A stretch of DNA of 64,000 bases, from positions 496,001 through 560,000 of the forward strand of contig NZ_CP042239.1 of the NCBI RefSeq assembly GCF_007833215.1. Reading direction: 5' to 3'. This document shows positions 27,205-36,083 of this stretch, one piece after another. The stretch comes from Sphingomonas suaedae (GTDB lineage Bacteria > Pseudomonadota > Alphaproteobacteria > Sphingomonadales > Sphingomonadaceae). The translations under genes and the position numbers were made by a program. The notes under the pieces are model-generated. The model saw only the letters and a list, made by a program, of their open reading frames with translations. It did not search any database and was not told where the DNA came from. Positions within the stretch are counted from its first letter, which is position 1. Each line of letters starts with the position of its first letter.

Positions 27205-27980
27205 CGCCGTTTATCACGCTGGCAGGCAAGCGGGCGCTCGTAACGTCGGGCACCCGTGGTGCGGGCGCGGCCACCGTCGCGCTGATGCAGGATCTGGGCG
27301 CGCGGGTGCTGGCCACTGCGCGCAGCAAGCCGCCAACCATGCCCGATGCGCAGTTCATCGCCGCCGACCTGACCACGTCTGCGGGCTGCGCGACGGTGGC
27401 CGAGGCGGTTCGGGACCGGATGGGCGGGGTCGATGTTATCGTCCACATGCTTGGCGGGTCCGCCGCGCCGGCGGGCGGCTATCGTGCACTCGACGACGAC
27501 GCATGGCGCCGCGAACTCGACCTCAATCTGATGCCGGCGGTCCGGCTCGACCGGGCCCTGCTTCCCGCGATGACCGATCGGGGGTCGGGCGTTGTGATCC
27601 ACGTCACCTCAATCCAGCGGGAATTGCCGCTGCCCGAAGCGACGACCGCATATGCCGCCGCCAAAGCGGCGCTGTCGACCTACAGCAAGAGCCTGTCGAA
27701 AGAGGTGTCGCCGAAGGGGGTCCGGGTGGTGCGCGTATCGCCCGGCTGGATCGCCACCGAAAGCTCGGTGGACCTTGCCAGGCGGTTGGCGGCGGAACAT
27801 GGCGTCAGCGTCAAGGAGGGGAAACGCATGATCATGGACTCGCTTGGCGGCGTCCCGATCGGTCGCCCCTCCGAACCGGAGGAGATCGCAAACCTGATCG
27901 CCTTTCTTGCATCCGACCGGGCGGGGACAATCACAGGCACGGAATATGTGATCGATGGCGGAACCGTTCCTACCTGTTGA
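27201..27980 (+). CDS. Short-chain dehydrogenase/reductase
   Basis: This 259-residue classical SDR has a cofactor loop [10 protein letters not shown] (a variant of TGxxxGIG), a catalytic Ser in [10 protein letters not shown] and a Tyr/Lys pair in AYAAAKAAL. The C-terminal segment [14 protein letters not shown] is typical. It likely oxidises or reduces a small alcohol or ketone with NAD(P). It is translationally coupled to the SnoaL-like gene and probably LysR-regulated. The substrate is unknown. Confidence 0.9.
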   Translation: MTPFITLAGKRALVTSGTRGAGAATVALMQDLGARVLATARSKPPTMPDAQFIAADLTTSAGCATVAEAVRDRMGGVDVIVHMLGGSAAPAGGYRALDDDAWRRELDLNLMPAVRLDRALLPAMTDRGSGVVIHVTSIQRELPLPEATTAYAAAKAALSTYSKSLSKEVSPKGVRVVRVSPGWIATESSVDLARRLAAEHGVSVKEGKRMIMDSLGGVPIGRPSEPEEIANLIAFLASDRAGTITGTEYVIDGGTVPTC

Positions 27981-28036
27981 CGTCGCGCCCATATCAGGGC
28001 GTCGCGATCCGGCGAAACCCGCAGAAATCCGTGGGG

Positions 28037-28080
28037 CGGGGAGGCAGGCATTTCGGATTCGAATCCTGTCTCCCCGACCA
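28037..28080 (+). other. tRNA-3'-end-like minihelix (possible attachment-site remnant)
   Basis: CGGGGAG (28037-28043) pairs with CTCCCCG (28070-28076), and GCAGG (28044-28048) with CCTGT (28065-28069). This gives a 12-bp stem exactly like a 7-bp acceptor plus 5-bp T-stem. The loop ends with a canonical T-loop TTCGAAT before C, and the stem is followed by ACCA (28077-28080). The D and anticodon arms are missing, so it is not a tRNA gene. It may be a remnant left by integration or a bidirectional terminator between convergent genes. Confidence 0.5.
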
Positions 28081-28199
28081 TTGCCGTTTTTCCGAGGGCT
28101 TCCGGGGGGACCAGCAGCGCGCCGAGGTTTCCTGCTGGGTTTTGGCAGAGTCCCATGTGCGAGAAAGGGGCGATTGCAGGCTTCGGGTCATGCCGACGG

Positions 28200-30848
28200 T
28201 CAATGTCGGATCAGCGCCATGCGTCTTGCAAACTCGGCCTTGACCTGTGGCGACACTCTCGACGCCTGCACCAGCGCCACAAGACGTGCGCATTGCCGAT
28301 CGAATTCGGACACGAGCGCAGCCAGCCGCTCCGGATTATAGTCAATCAGTAGGCCCAGCTGCGCAGCCAGCGATAGGTCGTCGGGCAACGGCTCTGGCGG
28401 GGGCCAATGTTCCTTGAGCCAGGCAACCGCAGCCGCGGTCCGTGTCATCCGATAGCGCAACCCCGCGATCCGGGCGTCGGCATCGAAGTCAATCTTCACG
28501 GACAGTGGCGCTGCAGCGGGCAGGGATGGGACGACGACGCGTGCGGTCAAGCTGGCGCCGTCATAGTGCCAGTGGCCGCTGCGCTGACGATCGGATCTTG
28601 GGTACGTAACCCCGTTTACCGATACGTGCGTGGGCAGCGACGCCGCGGGAAACTCTGCAGTGATCTGTCGCGCGGTTGGCATATCAGGATAGCTGCCCTT
28701 GCGCGGGTGCACGGTCAGCGTCGCGCTGCGGGCATCGCGTGCGCTGCTGATCGGGGTGAAGCTGAACGCGTTGCCGCGATACCCTTCGTCATTTCCGGCA
28801 TCTTCATAGACCTGCGTCCTTGCCGCGCCTCCCGGGATCACCTGCAGCACCAGTGCGCTCCCGTCGATCTGCTGCAGGTTCTTCGTGGCGTGAGGGTTCA
28901 TCGGAATGACCGCGCCGGCCCGCACGAACAACGGAATTTCGTTCAGCAGATAGTCGCGCGAGATCGTGCGGTCGCCCGCGACGAGCTCTCCGCGGTTCGT
29001 ATCGTACCACTGCCCCGGCGGCAGCCAGATCGATGTCTGAACGACACCGTCGCTTCCGGCTTTGGTCACCGGCGCAAGCAGCATGTCGTCGCCGAACATA
29101 TATTGTCCGCGCGCGGTATAGGCTTCCTCCCGATCTGGCCACGCATAGTAGAGCGGACGCATGATCGAGACGCCGCTATCATAGGCCTGTCGCGACGCCG
29201 TGTAGATATAGGGCGCAAGCCGATAGCGTAGTGCCACCGTGTCGCGCAGGATGCTCTGAACCTCGGGTGAGAAGCGCCACGGCTCTTTGCGCAGATTGCC
29301 GTCCTTGGCCGAATGGGTGCGAAGGATCGGGCTGAACGCGCCGAACTGCATCCAGCGGACATAGAGTTCGGGGTCCAGCTTGCGTTGATCGGCGGGGATG
29401 CCGTCGGCGAACATATGGCCGCCGATGTCGTGGCTCCAATAGCCGTAAAGCACGTTCGAGGCCGTGGCGGTGAAATAGGGCTGATAGGCGAGCGAGTCCC
29501 AGTTGATGACGGAATCGCCTGAAAAACCGATCTGGTAGCGGTGATTTCCGAGCCCGCCCCAGCGGTGATAGATCAGCGCGCGATTGGCCTTGGTCTGCTG
29601 CATCCGCGTATAGAACAGGTGGTTGAGCCACCAGGTGTTGGACAGGCCGGGCATCAGCTTCGATTCCGGCCATTGCTGCCAGTCGAGCCACCAGAAATCG
29701 ACGCCCTGCGCGGTCAGCGGGTCGAGCGTCAGCCTGAACCAATTGTCTACGAAGCGGCGGTCGGCCCCCTCGAACGGCACGGCCTTGCCATCGGTCACGC
29801 CCATCGCCCTGGCGAAGGCGGCATAGCTGTCCTCGCGCGGGGGGATGCCCGACGCGGGGTGCAGGTTCAGCGTCGCCTTGATCTTGCGGTCCTCGAGCCA
29901 GCCAAGGAAGCGCTTCGGATCGGGGAACAGGCTGCGGTTCCAGCTATAGCCGGTCCAGCCCACGCCTTCGCCGACCTCGTCCTTCACGACATAGCGGGGG
30001 TCCCAGCTGAGCTCGTCGGTGCGATGCCAGTCCATGTCGATGACCAGCACGTCGAGCGGGAAGCCGGAGCGATCGAGGTCGCCGACGAGGTCGCGCAGCT
30101 CGCGGTCGGAATAGTTCCAGTAGCGCGACCACCAATAGCCAAAGGCGAAGCGTGGCGGCATCGGCTGGCGGCCGGCGACCTTGGCGTAATCGCCGAGCGC
30201 TTGGGTATAGTCGTGGCCATAGCCAAAGAAATACAGGTCCTGGCAGTCGCCGCAGGCGCGCTTCTGCACCCAGGGGCTCGGGCGGCTGTCGTCGAACACG
30301 AACGAGCTGCTGTCATCGACGACGTGCCAGCCATCGCGCGAGAGCAGGCCCTGGCCGAGATCGAGCCGGGTGCCGTTGTCGATCTGTCGGTCCCCCGAAT
30401 AGCGATCGAGCGTTCGCGCCGTGCCATGGAGGTTGCCGGTCTCTGGCATACCGGGCCGCCAGGTGAACGCGGGCTTCAACGTGCGTGAGCGTATGCTGAG
30501 GTTGGCGGCGGTAAAGCGGCCGCTGTCGAGCGTGTAGCTGAGTTCGAGCGCGTCGGTGCGGATCACCAGCCTGCCGTTCTCGACTGTGCTGGTGAAACGG
30601 GGGACGGGCTGGTCGCGATCGATGAATATCTGGGACGGCGCATCGACGAAGCGGGCGGCGGGCGACCATTCCATGCGGATCAGCCCGGACGTCAGCACCG
30701 TGAAGCGCGCCTGCCCGCGGGTGACGGTCGCGGCAGCGGCGGTGCGGCCCTCCATTTCGGCGGACTTGGCCATCGCGACGGGTGTCGTCAGCGCCAGTGC
30801 CACGGCACTCAGGCCGTACGCGACACATGCTTTTCCTCTGCTCAACAT
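28200..30848 (-). CDS. Exported glycoside hydrolase family 31 alpha-glycosidase
   Basis: The 882-residue protein has a signal peptide (cleavage near AMA). The GH31 (beta/alpha)8 barrel shows the nucleophile Asp in FWWLDWQQWP and the acid/base Asp in IGFSGDSVINW, with MDWH and HDIGGH near the substrate site. N- and C-terminal beta domains are present, and a helical tail of about 80 residues (LKEHWPPPEPLPDD onward) extends past the usual GH31 end. Family members cleave alpha-glucosides, alpha-xylosides or alpha-galactosides. The galactose genes around it favour an alpha-galactosidic or mixed substrate. It lies 30 bases after the mutarotase gene in the same operon. Confidence 0.92.
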   Translation of the reverse strand: MLSRGKACVAYGLSAVALALTTPVAMAKSAEMEGRTAAAATVTRGQARFTVLTSGLIRMEWSPAARFVDAPSQIFIDRDQPVPRFTSTVENGRLVIRTDALELSYTLDSGRFTAANLSIRSRTLKPAFTWRPGMPETGNLHGTARTLDRYSGDRQIDNGTRLDLGQGLLSRDGWHVVDDSSSFVFDDSRPSPWVQKRACGDCQDLYFFGYGHDYTQALGDYAKVAGRQPMPPRFAFGYWWSRYWNYSDRELRDLVGDLDRSGFPLDVLVIDMDWHRTDELSWDPRYVVKDEVGEGVGWTGYSWNRSLFPDPKRFLGWLEDRKIKATLNLHPASGIPPREDSYAAFARAMGVTDGKAVPFEGADRRFVDNWFRLTLDPLTAQGVDFWWLDWQQWPESKLMPGLSNTWWLNHLFYTRMQQTKANRALIYHRWGGLGNHRYQIGFSGDSVINWDSLAYQPYFTATASNVLYGYWSHDIGGHMFADGIPADQRKLDPELYVRWMQFGAFSPILRTHSAKDGNLRKEPWRFSPEVQSILRDTVALRYRLAPYIYTASRQAYDSGVSIMRPLYYAWPDREEAYTARGQYMFGDDMLLAPVTKAGSDGVVQTSIWLPPGQWYDTNRGELVAGDRTISRDYLLNEIPLFVRAGAVIPMNPHATKNLQQIDGSALVLQVIPGGAARTQVYEDAGNDEGYRGNAFSFTPISSARDARSATLTVHPRKGSYPDMPTARQITAEFPAASLPTHVSVNGVTYPRSDRQRSGHWHYDGASLTARVVVPSLPAAAPLSVKIDFDADARIAGLRYRMTRTAAAVAWLKEHWPPPEPLPDDLSLAAQLGLLIDYNPERLAALVSEFDRQCARLVALVQASRVSPQVKAEFARRMALIRH

Positions 30849-30878
30849 CCTCTCTTGCGATCCCTTTGCTTGATAGTG

Positions 30879-31952
30879 TCAGGCGGACTCGACGCCGAAC
30901 CGCCATGCGATCCGGTTGCGATAAATCTGCCCTGGCTCTAGCCGAACCGAGCCGAATTCCGGGCGGTTGACGGTGTCGGGAAACTGCTGGGGTTCGAGCA
31001 CGATGGCGTCGCCCATGCGATACATCCGCCTGTCCTTTCCGACCGAACTCCCGTCGAGGAAATTGCCCGAATAGAATTGCAGCCCCGGCTGGGTGGAATG
31101 GACCTCCATCACCCGCCCGGAGACGGGGTCGACAACGTGCGCCATCAGCCGCAGATGATCGGCGATATCGCGCGCGACGATCCAATTATGGTCATAGCCG
31201 CGACCGATACGCAGCTGGGGTTCGCGCGCGTCGCGCACCCGCGTAACGATCGGCATCGGGGCGCGGAAATCGAATGCGCTGCCCGCTACCGGTCGCACTT
31301 CGCCCGTCGGGATCGCGCTATCGTCGGTCGCCAGATACGCGTCGGCTGGGATGGTCAGGACATGGTCGAGCGCGCTTCTTCCGCTGCCCTCGCCGGCCAA
31401 ATTCCAGTACACATGGTTGGATAATGCGACCGCCGTGACCGCGTCGGCGACCGCGCGATAGTCCACATGGAGCGTGTTCGCGGCGTCGAGCGCGTAGCGC
31501 GCGGTGACGGTGAGCGTGCCGGGATAGCCCTGATCGCCGTCGGGGCTGACATGGCCGAGCGTGACCGACGCTTCGTCCGCGTTATCGAGCGCGAGGATGC
31601 TCCAGTTTGCCTTGTCGAACCCGCAATCTCCGCCATGAAGCGAATTGGGGCCGTTATTGATCGGCACGCGATATTCGGTGCCGTCGAGCAGAAAGCGCCC
31701 GCCAGCGACGCGGTTGGCAATCCGTCCGACCGTCGATCCCATATATTGCGGCTGATCGATATATTCCGCCAGCGTTGCATGGCCGAGCGCAACGTCGCCA
31801 AGGCGTCCTTCGCGGTCCGGCACGCGCATCGCGTGGATCGATGCACCATAGGTGAGGATCGAGGCTTCGACCGTGCCGTTGCCCAGCCGGATCAGCTCGA
31901 CCGGCGCTCCGTTCAGCGTGCCGAAATCGGCGCGGTCCACAGTGAAATTCAT
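30879..31952 (-). CDS. galM: Aldose 1-epimerase (galactose mutarotase)
   Basis: The 357-residue protein has the GalM beta-sandwich with catalytic His in SNHVYWNLAG and catalytic Glu in VLEPQQFPDTVN; NSLHGG and GYDHNW are also family marks. It interconverts alpha and beta anomers of galactose, feeding galactose dehydrogenase. A GGGAG site lies 6 bases before the ATG. It heads the galM-GH31 operon and shares a promoter region with the divergent GH43 gene, which contains an ATTTAT-N3-ATAAAA dyad. Confidence 0.93.
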   Translation of the reverse strand: MNFTVDRADFGTLNGAPVELIRLGNGTVEASILTYGASIHAMRVPDREGRLGDVALGHATLAEYIDQPQYMGSTVGRIANRVAGGRFLLDGTEYRVPINNGPNSLHGGDCGFDKANWSILALDNADEASVTLGHVSPDGDQGYPGTLTVTARYALDAANTLHVDYRAVADAVTAVALSNHVYWNLAGEGSGRSALDHVLTIPADAYLATDDSAIPTGEVRPVAGSAFDFRAPMPIVTRVRDAREPQLRIGRGYDHNWIVARDIADHLRLMAHVVDPVSGRVMEVHSTQPGLQFYSGNFLDGSSVGKDRRMYRMGDAIVLEPQQFPDTVNRPEFGSVRLEPGQIYRNRIAWRFGVESA

Positions 31953-31996
31953 GCGCGGCTCCCGACCGCGACAAAACGGCCTTTCCTGTTAGGCTG

Positions 31997-32011
31997 ATTT
32001 ATATGATAAAA
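31997..32011. promoter_or_regulatory. Operator-like dyad ATTTAT-N3-ATAAAA (galM / GH43)
   Basis: ATTTAT-ATG-ATAAAA lies between divergent galM and the GH43 gene. It differs by one base from the perfect palindrome at 47721-47735. In this GC-rich DNA such AT-rich dyads stand out. Confidence 0.6.
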
Positions 32012-32077
32012 GAATGGCGAGGTCGAGTGGGCGATTTGAACCGACCGACCGGGATGACGGAGCCAAAGGAGTAAGGC

Positions 32078-33109
32078 ATGGCAAAATATCGGGTTCTCGC
32101 AGCGCTGGCGCTGAGCTGCACCGCATTCGCTCCGGCGAAGGAGGAGCCGCCGTTCGTGCCCGTGCTGGAGGAGGATTTCGCCGACCCCTTTGTGATGCTG
32201 CACGACGGCGTGTTCTATGCCTATGCCACGAACCCTCCGGGCGGTGTCGCGAATGTTCAGATGGCGACGTCGACCAATCTCGCCGACTGGGCGCTGATCA
32301 AGACGGATGGCAAGATCCACGACGCGATGCCAAAGCTGCCCGAATGGGCACGCGACGGCTTTACCTGGGCGCCGGAGGTGCTGCGTGTTTCGAATGGTTT
32401 CGTGATCTATATCACCGCGCGTGAGAAGGAGAGCGGGCTGCAATGCGTCGGCGCGGCGTTCGCCAGCGATCCGCGCGGGCCGTTCGTGTCGAATGAGACC
32501 GAACCCATGATCTGCCAGCGCGACCTGGGCGGCACGATCGACGCCGCGCCGTTCCGCGATACCGACGGGACGCTGTACCTCTATTACAAGAATGACGGCA
32601 ACAACCCGAAGTTCGGCAAGCCCACCGACATCTATGCCCAGCGCATGAGCGCGGACGGGCTCAAGCTCGAAGGCCCCGCTGTTGCACTGCTGCGCAACGA
32701 CAAGCCCTGGGAGGCGCATGTCATCGAGGCGCCGACGATGGTGAAGACGCCGACCGGCTATGCGATGTTCTATTCGTCGAACCATTATGGCTGGGAGACG
32801 CACCAGCGCCTGTCGCCCTATGCCATGGGCTGGGCGGCTTGCGACGGGCCGATGGGACCGTGCACCGATGCGCCCGAGAACCCGATCCTCTACAGCTATA
32901 ACAAGCGCGATGTCGGCTGCTTGAGCGGACCGGGGCATCAGAGCATCTTCAACGTCGGCGCGCGGCAGTTCGTGTCGTTCCACGCCTGGGCCGCGACGCC
33001 CGGGTGCCGCAAGCTCGACAACAAACGCTACCTCTATGTCGCGCCGTTGTTGTGGAAGGACGGCAAGCCCGCAGTCGGCGTCAGCATCCGGCCTGCCGAC
33101 AAGAAGTAA
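32078..33109 (+). CDS. Exported glycoside hydrolase family 43 enzyme
   Basis: The 343-residue protein has a short signal peptide (cleavage near AFA). The five-bladed GH43 propeller has the three catalytic acids in EDFADPFVM (Asp base), GGTIDAAPFRD (Asp pKa modulator) and HVIEAPTMVK (Glu acid). It probably releases arabinose, xylose or galactose from side chains in the periplasm or outside. AAGGAG precedes the ATG. It is divergent from galM with a shared operator and ends 10 bases from the convergent halogenase-like gene. Confidence 0.9.
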   Translation: MAKYRVLAALALSCTAFAPAKEEPPFVPVLEEDFADPFVMLHDGVFYAYATNPPGGVANVQMATSTNLADWALIKTDGKIHDAMPKLPEWARDGFTWAPEVLRVSNGFVIYITAREKESGLQCVGAAFASDPRGPFVSNETEPMICQRDLGGTIDAAPFRDTDGTLYLYYKNDGNNPKFGKPTDIYAQRMSADGLKLEGPAVALLRNDKPWEAHVIEAPTMVKTPTGYAMFYSSNHYGWETHQRLSPYAMGWAACDGPMGPCTDAPENPILYSYNKRDVGCLSGPGHQSIFNVGARQFVSFHAWAATPGCRKLDNKRYLYVAPLLWKDGKPAVGVSIRPADKK

Positions 33110-33119
33110 TCCGCCGCGC

Positions 33120-34499
33120 TCAGCCCGCCCGCAGCCGCGCGAGCAGTTGCGGGTAGGGGGGCACCCGGTCTGCCGCCTCAGTGAGGCGCGTCGCGAGGGC
33201 GGCGATTGCGTGCGAAACGCGCTCCAGATCGACCGATTCACTCAGCGGATCGACGCCGTGCGGGGTCACGCCAAGGCCCAGCAGCGATGCGATCCACGCA
33301 TCCGTTTCGAACGGTTCGGCCTCGGACGGCGGAAGGCGGCCCCGGCGCGCGAACTGTTCGAGCGTGCGCGCGAGTCCGTCGGGCAACGGGCGTTGCCCCG
33401 ATCGCAGATGATAAAGCGCGTGCAGGTCGCGCATCCGCGCACGCGTCGCGTGACTGCGGCGGTTATACTCGGCGATCTCGACCCGCGCGAAGTCGCGACC
33501 GGGCAACAGCTCAAGCGCCAGCAGGATTGCGTCCTGCGCGAGGTGGAGCGCGGTGCCGAACAGCGGATCGATCGCCGTCGCCGAATCGCCGATCGCCAGG
33601 ACATTGGCCGTCCACGGCGTGCGGCACCCGAAGCGGACCGCAACGCCGCCTTCGTCCTCGCCCAGCGCGATCACGCGCGTGTGGTCCGCCAGCGCCGAGT
33701 GCCAGCGCCAGCCGCCCGCGACCCGCTCGGCCCGGTCGAGCGGGTCGATCGCGCCGCCTGTGACGTCGCATGTCGCCATTGTCCGGCCGGGCAGCCAGTC
33801 GGCCCATGACTCGAACGCACGGTCTTCGGGGTGTCGCAGCACCGCCTGCGACCCCGAACAATCGAGATAGAGATCGGCGGTGACGCGACCCCCATCGGCC
33901 GTCGTCACCGCGGCGATCGCGCCACCGTCGCCATGCTCGGCCGCGGCAAAGGGCGCGTGCCGCACCAGCGGGGCCGTGAGCGCAGCGAGCCGCGCGCGAT
34001 AGCGGGGCGGATCGATGCGCAGCGCATAGAGAAAGCCGCCCAGTGGCGATGCCGGATCCCGGCTGGGGTGAGTGAACTTCCCCGCTGCGCCCAGCACCGC
34101 GGCCGCGCTGTAGTGCCAGAACGGCGCGGCCTCCGCCGCCCGGGAAGCACGATGCCACAAGCTATGAAACGGGACGGTACCGGCCTTCAGCCCATGCTCG
34201 CCGAACCCGTGCACCCAGTTGTCGCCGGCACGGGCCCAGTCGACGAAGCGCGTGCCGAGCAGGTGCGTAGCGATGCCCGCGCGCACCAGCTCCTGCTCGT
34301 CGAGCCCGATCGCGGCGTGAAAGCGATGGATGCTCGGCCAGGTCGCGCACTGAAGTTCGGCAACGGCGGCAGGATCGGGCTCGGCGGGGACTATGGTCAC
34401 CGTGACGTTCGGCAACGCCCGCGCGAATGCCGCCGCCGCGGACAGGCCGACGATTCCGTCGCCGACGACGCAGATGCTGCGGATCGCGCGTCCGGTCAT
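33120..34499 (-). CDS. Degenerate tryptophan-halogenase-like flavoprotein
   Basis: This 459-residue protein aligns end to end with the neighbouring halogenase but has lost the catalytic residues. The Lys of the ATYKLGIEF segment is Leu (L80 in IATHLLGTRF), the Glu of EPLEST is Phe (DPLFGT), and WxWxIP reads WRWHSA. The FAD motif is GDGIVG. It therefore probably does not halogenate. It may be a flavin oxidoreductase, a regulatory subunit of the active partner, or an enzyme repurposed in the TonB-receptor locus. It overlaps the upstream gene by ATGA. Confidence 0.8.
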   Translation of the reverse strand: MTGRAIRSICVVGDGIVGLSAAAAFARALPNVTVTIVPAEPDPAAVAELQCATWPSIHRFHAAIGLDEQELVRAGIATHLLGTRFVDWARAGDNWVHGFGEHGLKAGTVPFHSLWHRASRAAEAAPFWHYSAAAVLGAAGKFTHPSRDPASPLGGFLYALRIDPPRYRARLAALTAPLVRHAPFAAAEHGDGGAIAAVTTADGGRVTADLYLDCSGSQAVLRHPEDRAFESWADWLPGRTMATCDVTGGAIDPLDRAERVAGGWRWHSALADHTRVIALGEDEGGVAVRFGCRTPWTANVLAIGDSATAIDPLFGTALHLAQDAILLALELLPGRDFARVEIAEYNRRSHATRARMRDLHALYHLRSGQRPLPDGLARTLEQFARRGRLPPSEAEPFETDAWIASLLGLGVTPHGVDPLSESVDLERVSHAIAALATRLTEAADRVPPYPQLLARLRAG

Positions 34500-36013
34500 G
34501 CGCCGATTCCCAGTGCCGCGTCATGGCTGGGCATTGCGCCCACCGTCGCGGCGATCTGTGCGCGCAGCTTGTCGAGCGCCGGGCCGAGGTGCGCAGGATC
34601 GAACGCGTCGGCGCGCTGGTCCCAATGCCGGGGCACGATCCCCTGGCCGAGATAGACGGCGAGCCAGCTCGGTTCGAAGAACAGCCCCTGGCTGTAGCGG
34701 ACAACGCGACCGGACTGGCGAAACAGCTCCATCTTCTCCGCCAGGCTGTCGGGAATGCGCATCGTGCGCATGTCGTTCCAGAAGGGGGAGTCGTCGCGCG
34801 TGGTTGCGTGATAATGGAGGATCAGGAAGTCGCGGATGCGGTCATATTCGAGGTCGACGGTGCGATTGAATTCGTCGCGGTCGGCATCCGCAATCCGCCC
34901 GTCAATCGGAAACAGCGCGATCAACTGCTCGACCGCCCCCTGCGCCAGATAGATGCTGGTGGATTCGAGCGGTTCGAGAAAGCCCGATGCCAGGCCAACC
35001 GAGACGACATTGCGGTCCCAGCTGCGCGCGCGGCGCCCGGCACGAAAGCGCAGCACGCGCGGGTCGGCGAGCGGAGGGTTCTCGAACGCTTCGATTAAAG
35101 CGGCGGTGGCCGCTTCCTCGTCGAGATGCGCGGCCGAGAAGACATAGCCGTTGCCGACCCGATGCCGCAGCGGAATGCGCCAGCGCCAGCCCGCTGCCAT
35201 CGCGATGGCGCGGGTGAACGGCTCGATCGGACCTTCGGGCGAGGCGCACGGCGCGGCGACCGCGCGGTCGCACGGCAGCCAGTGCGACCAATCCTCCCAT
35301 GGCGAACCGATTGCTTCGCCGATCAGCAGTGCGCGGAAGCCGGAGCAGTCGATAAACAGGTCGCCCTCGACCCGCTCGCCGCTGGCAAGGGTAAGCGCGG
35401 CCACGTCGCCCGACAGCGGGTCGAGCGTCACGTCGACAACCCGGCCTTCGGTTCGCTCCACCCCGCGCGCAACCGCATAGTCGCGCAGATAGGGCGCGAA
35501 CAGCGTGGCATCGAACTGATAGGCATAGCCATAGGTGGAGCGCAGCGACCCTGCTTCATGGGTCGGCGGGGCAAAGCGGCCCTGCGCCGCCATCCGGTTG
35601 CACACCGAATAGTCGAACAACGTATCGTGGCGGCCCTCCGCCTGCATCCGCAGCCACAGATGGTGGAAGGGCACGCCGTTCAGCGGCATTCCGAAAGTGC
35701 CGAACGGGTGGAGATAGGAGTCGCCGATCCGGCCGAAATCGCGGAACTCAATGCCGAGCTTGTAGGTCGCCTGCGTGACGCGCATGAACTCGGCCTCGTC
35801 GATCCCGAGCATCGACACGAAGGCGCGAAGGTGCGGGAGCGTCGCCTCGCCGACGCCGACGATGCCGATATCTTCGGATTCGACGAGCCGCACGCTGCAG
35901 GCATGTGGCAGGCGGCGGATCAGCGCGGCGGCCGCCATCCAGCCCGCAGTGCCGCCGCCGACGATGACGACACGGGTGCGCGGCCGGTCGTCGCGGGGGG
36001 CTTGGCTGCTCAT
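34496..36013 (-). CDS. Tryptophan-halogenase family FAD-dependent protein
   Basis: ATG 36013 is chosen with GAGG about 9 bases upstream, giving 505 residues. Family marks are intact: FAD loop VGGGTAGWMAA, GVGEATLPHLR, catalytic Lys in ATYKLGIEF (K85), WRWRIPL (WxWxIP) and the EPLEST segment with catalytic Glu. Known members chlorinate or brominate aromatic rings using FADH2 from a separate reductase. Relatives placed beside sugar TonB receptors in Caulobacter/Xanthomonas-type loci have no established product. It lies 70 bases downstream of the receptor gene. Confidence 0.88.
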   Translation of the reverse strand: MSSQAPRDDRPRTRVVIVGGGTAGWMAAAALIRRLPHACSVRLVESEDIGIVGVGEATLPHLRAFVSMLGIDEAEFMRVTQATYKLGIEFRDFGRIGDSYLHPFGTFGMPLNGVPFHHLWLRMQAEGRHDTLFDYSVCNRMAAQGRFAPPTHEAGSLRSTYGYAYQFDATLFAPYLRDYAVARGVERTEGRVVDVTLDPLSGDVAALTLASGERVEGDLFIDCSGFRALLIGEAIGSPWEDWSHWLPCDRAVAAPCASPEGPIEPFTRAIAMAAGWRWRIPLRHRVGNGYVFSAAHLDEEAATAALIEAFENPPLADPRVLRFRAGRRARSWDRNVVSVGLASGFLEPLESTSIYLAQGAVEQLIALFPIDGRIADADRDEFNRTVDLEYDRIRDFLILHYHATTRDDSPFWNDMRTMRIPDSLAEKMELFRQSGRVVRYSQGLFFEPSWLAVYLGQGIVPRHWDQRADAFDPAHLGPALDKLRAQIAATVGAMPSHDAALGIGA

Positions 36014-36083
36014 GCCATAATCCTCAAACGACAGGAGCCGAAGAGCAAGGCTCTCCGGCTCCCATGTTGACCCGACCGCCCGG

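Noticed and set aside
28000..28090. Complete tRNA gene
   Set aside because: Only acceptor/T-arm-like pairing plus ACCA is present; no D arm or anticodon arm can be drawn.
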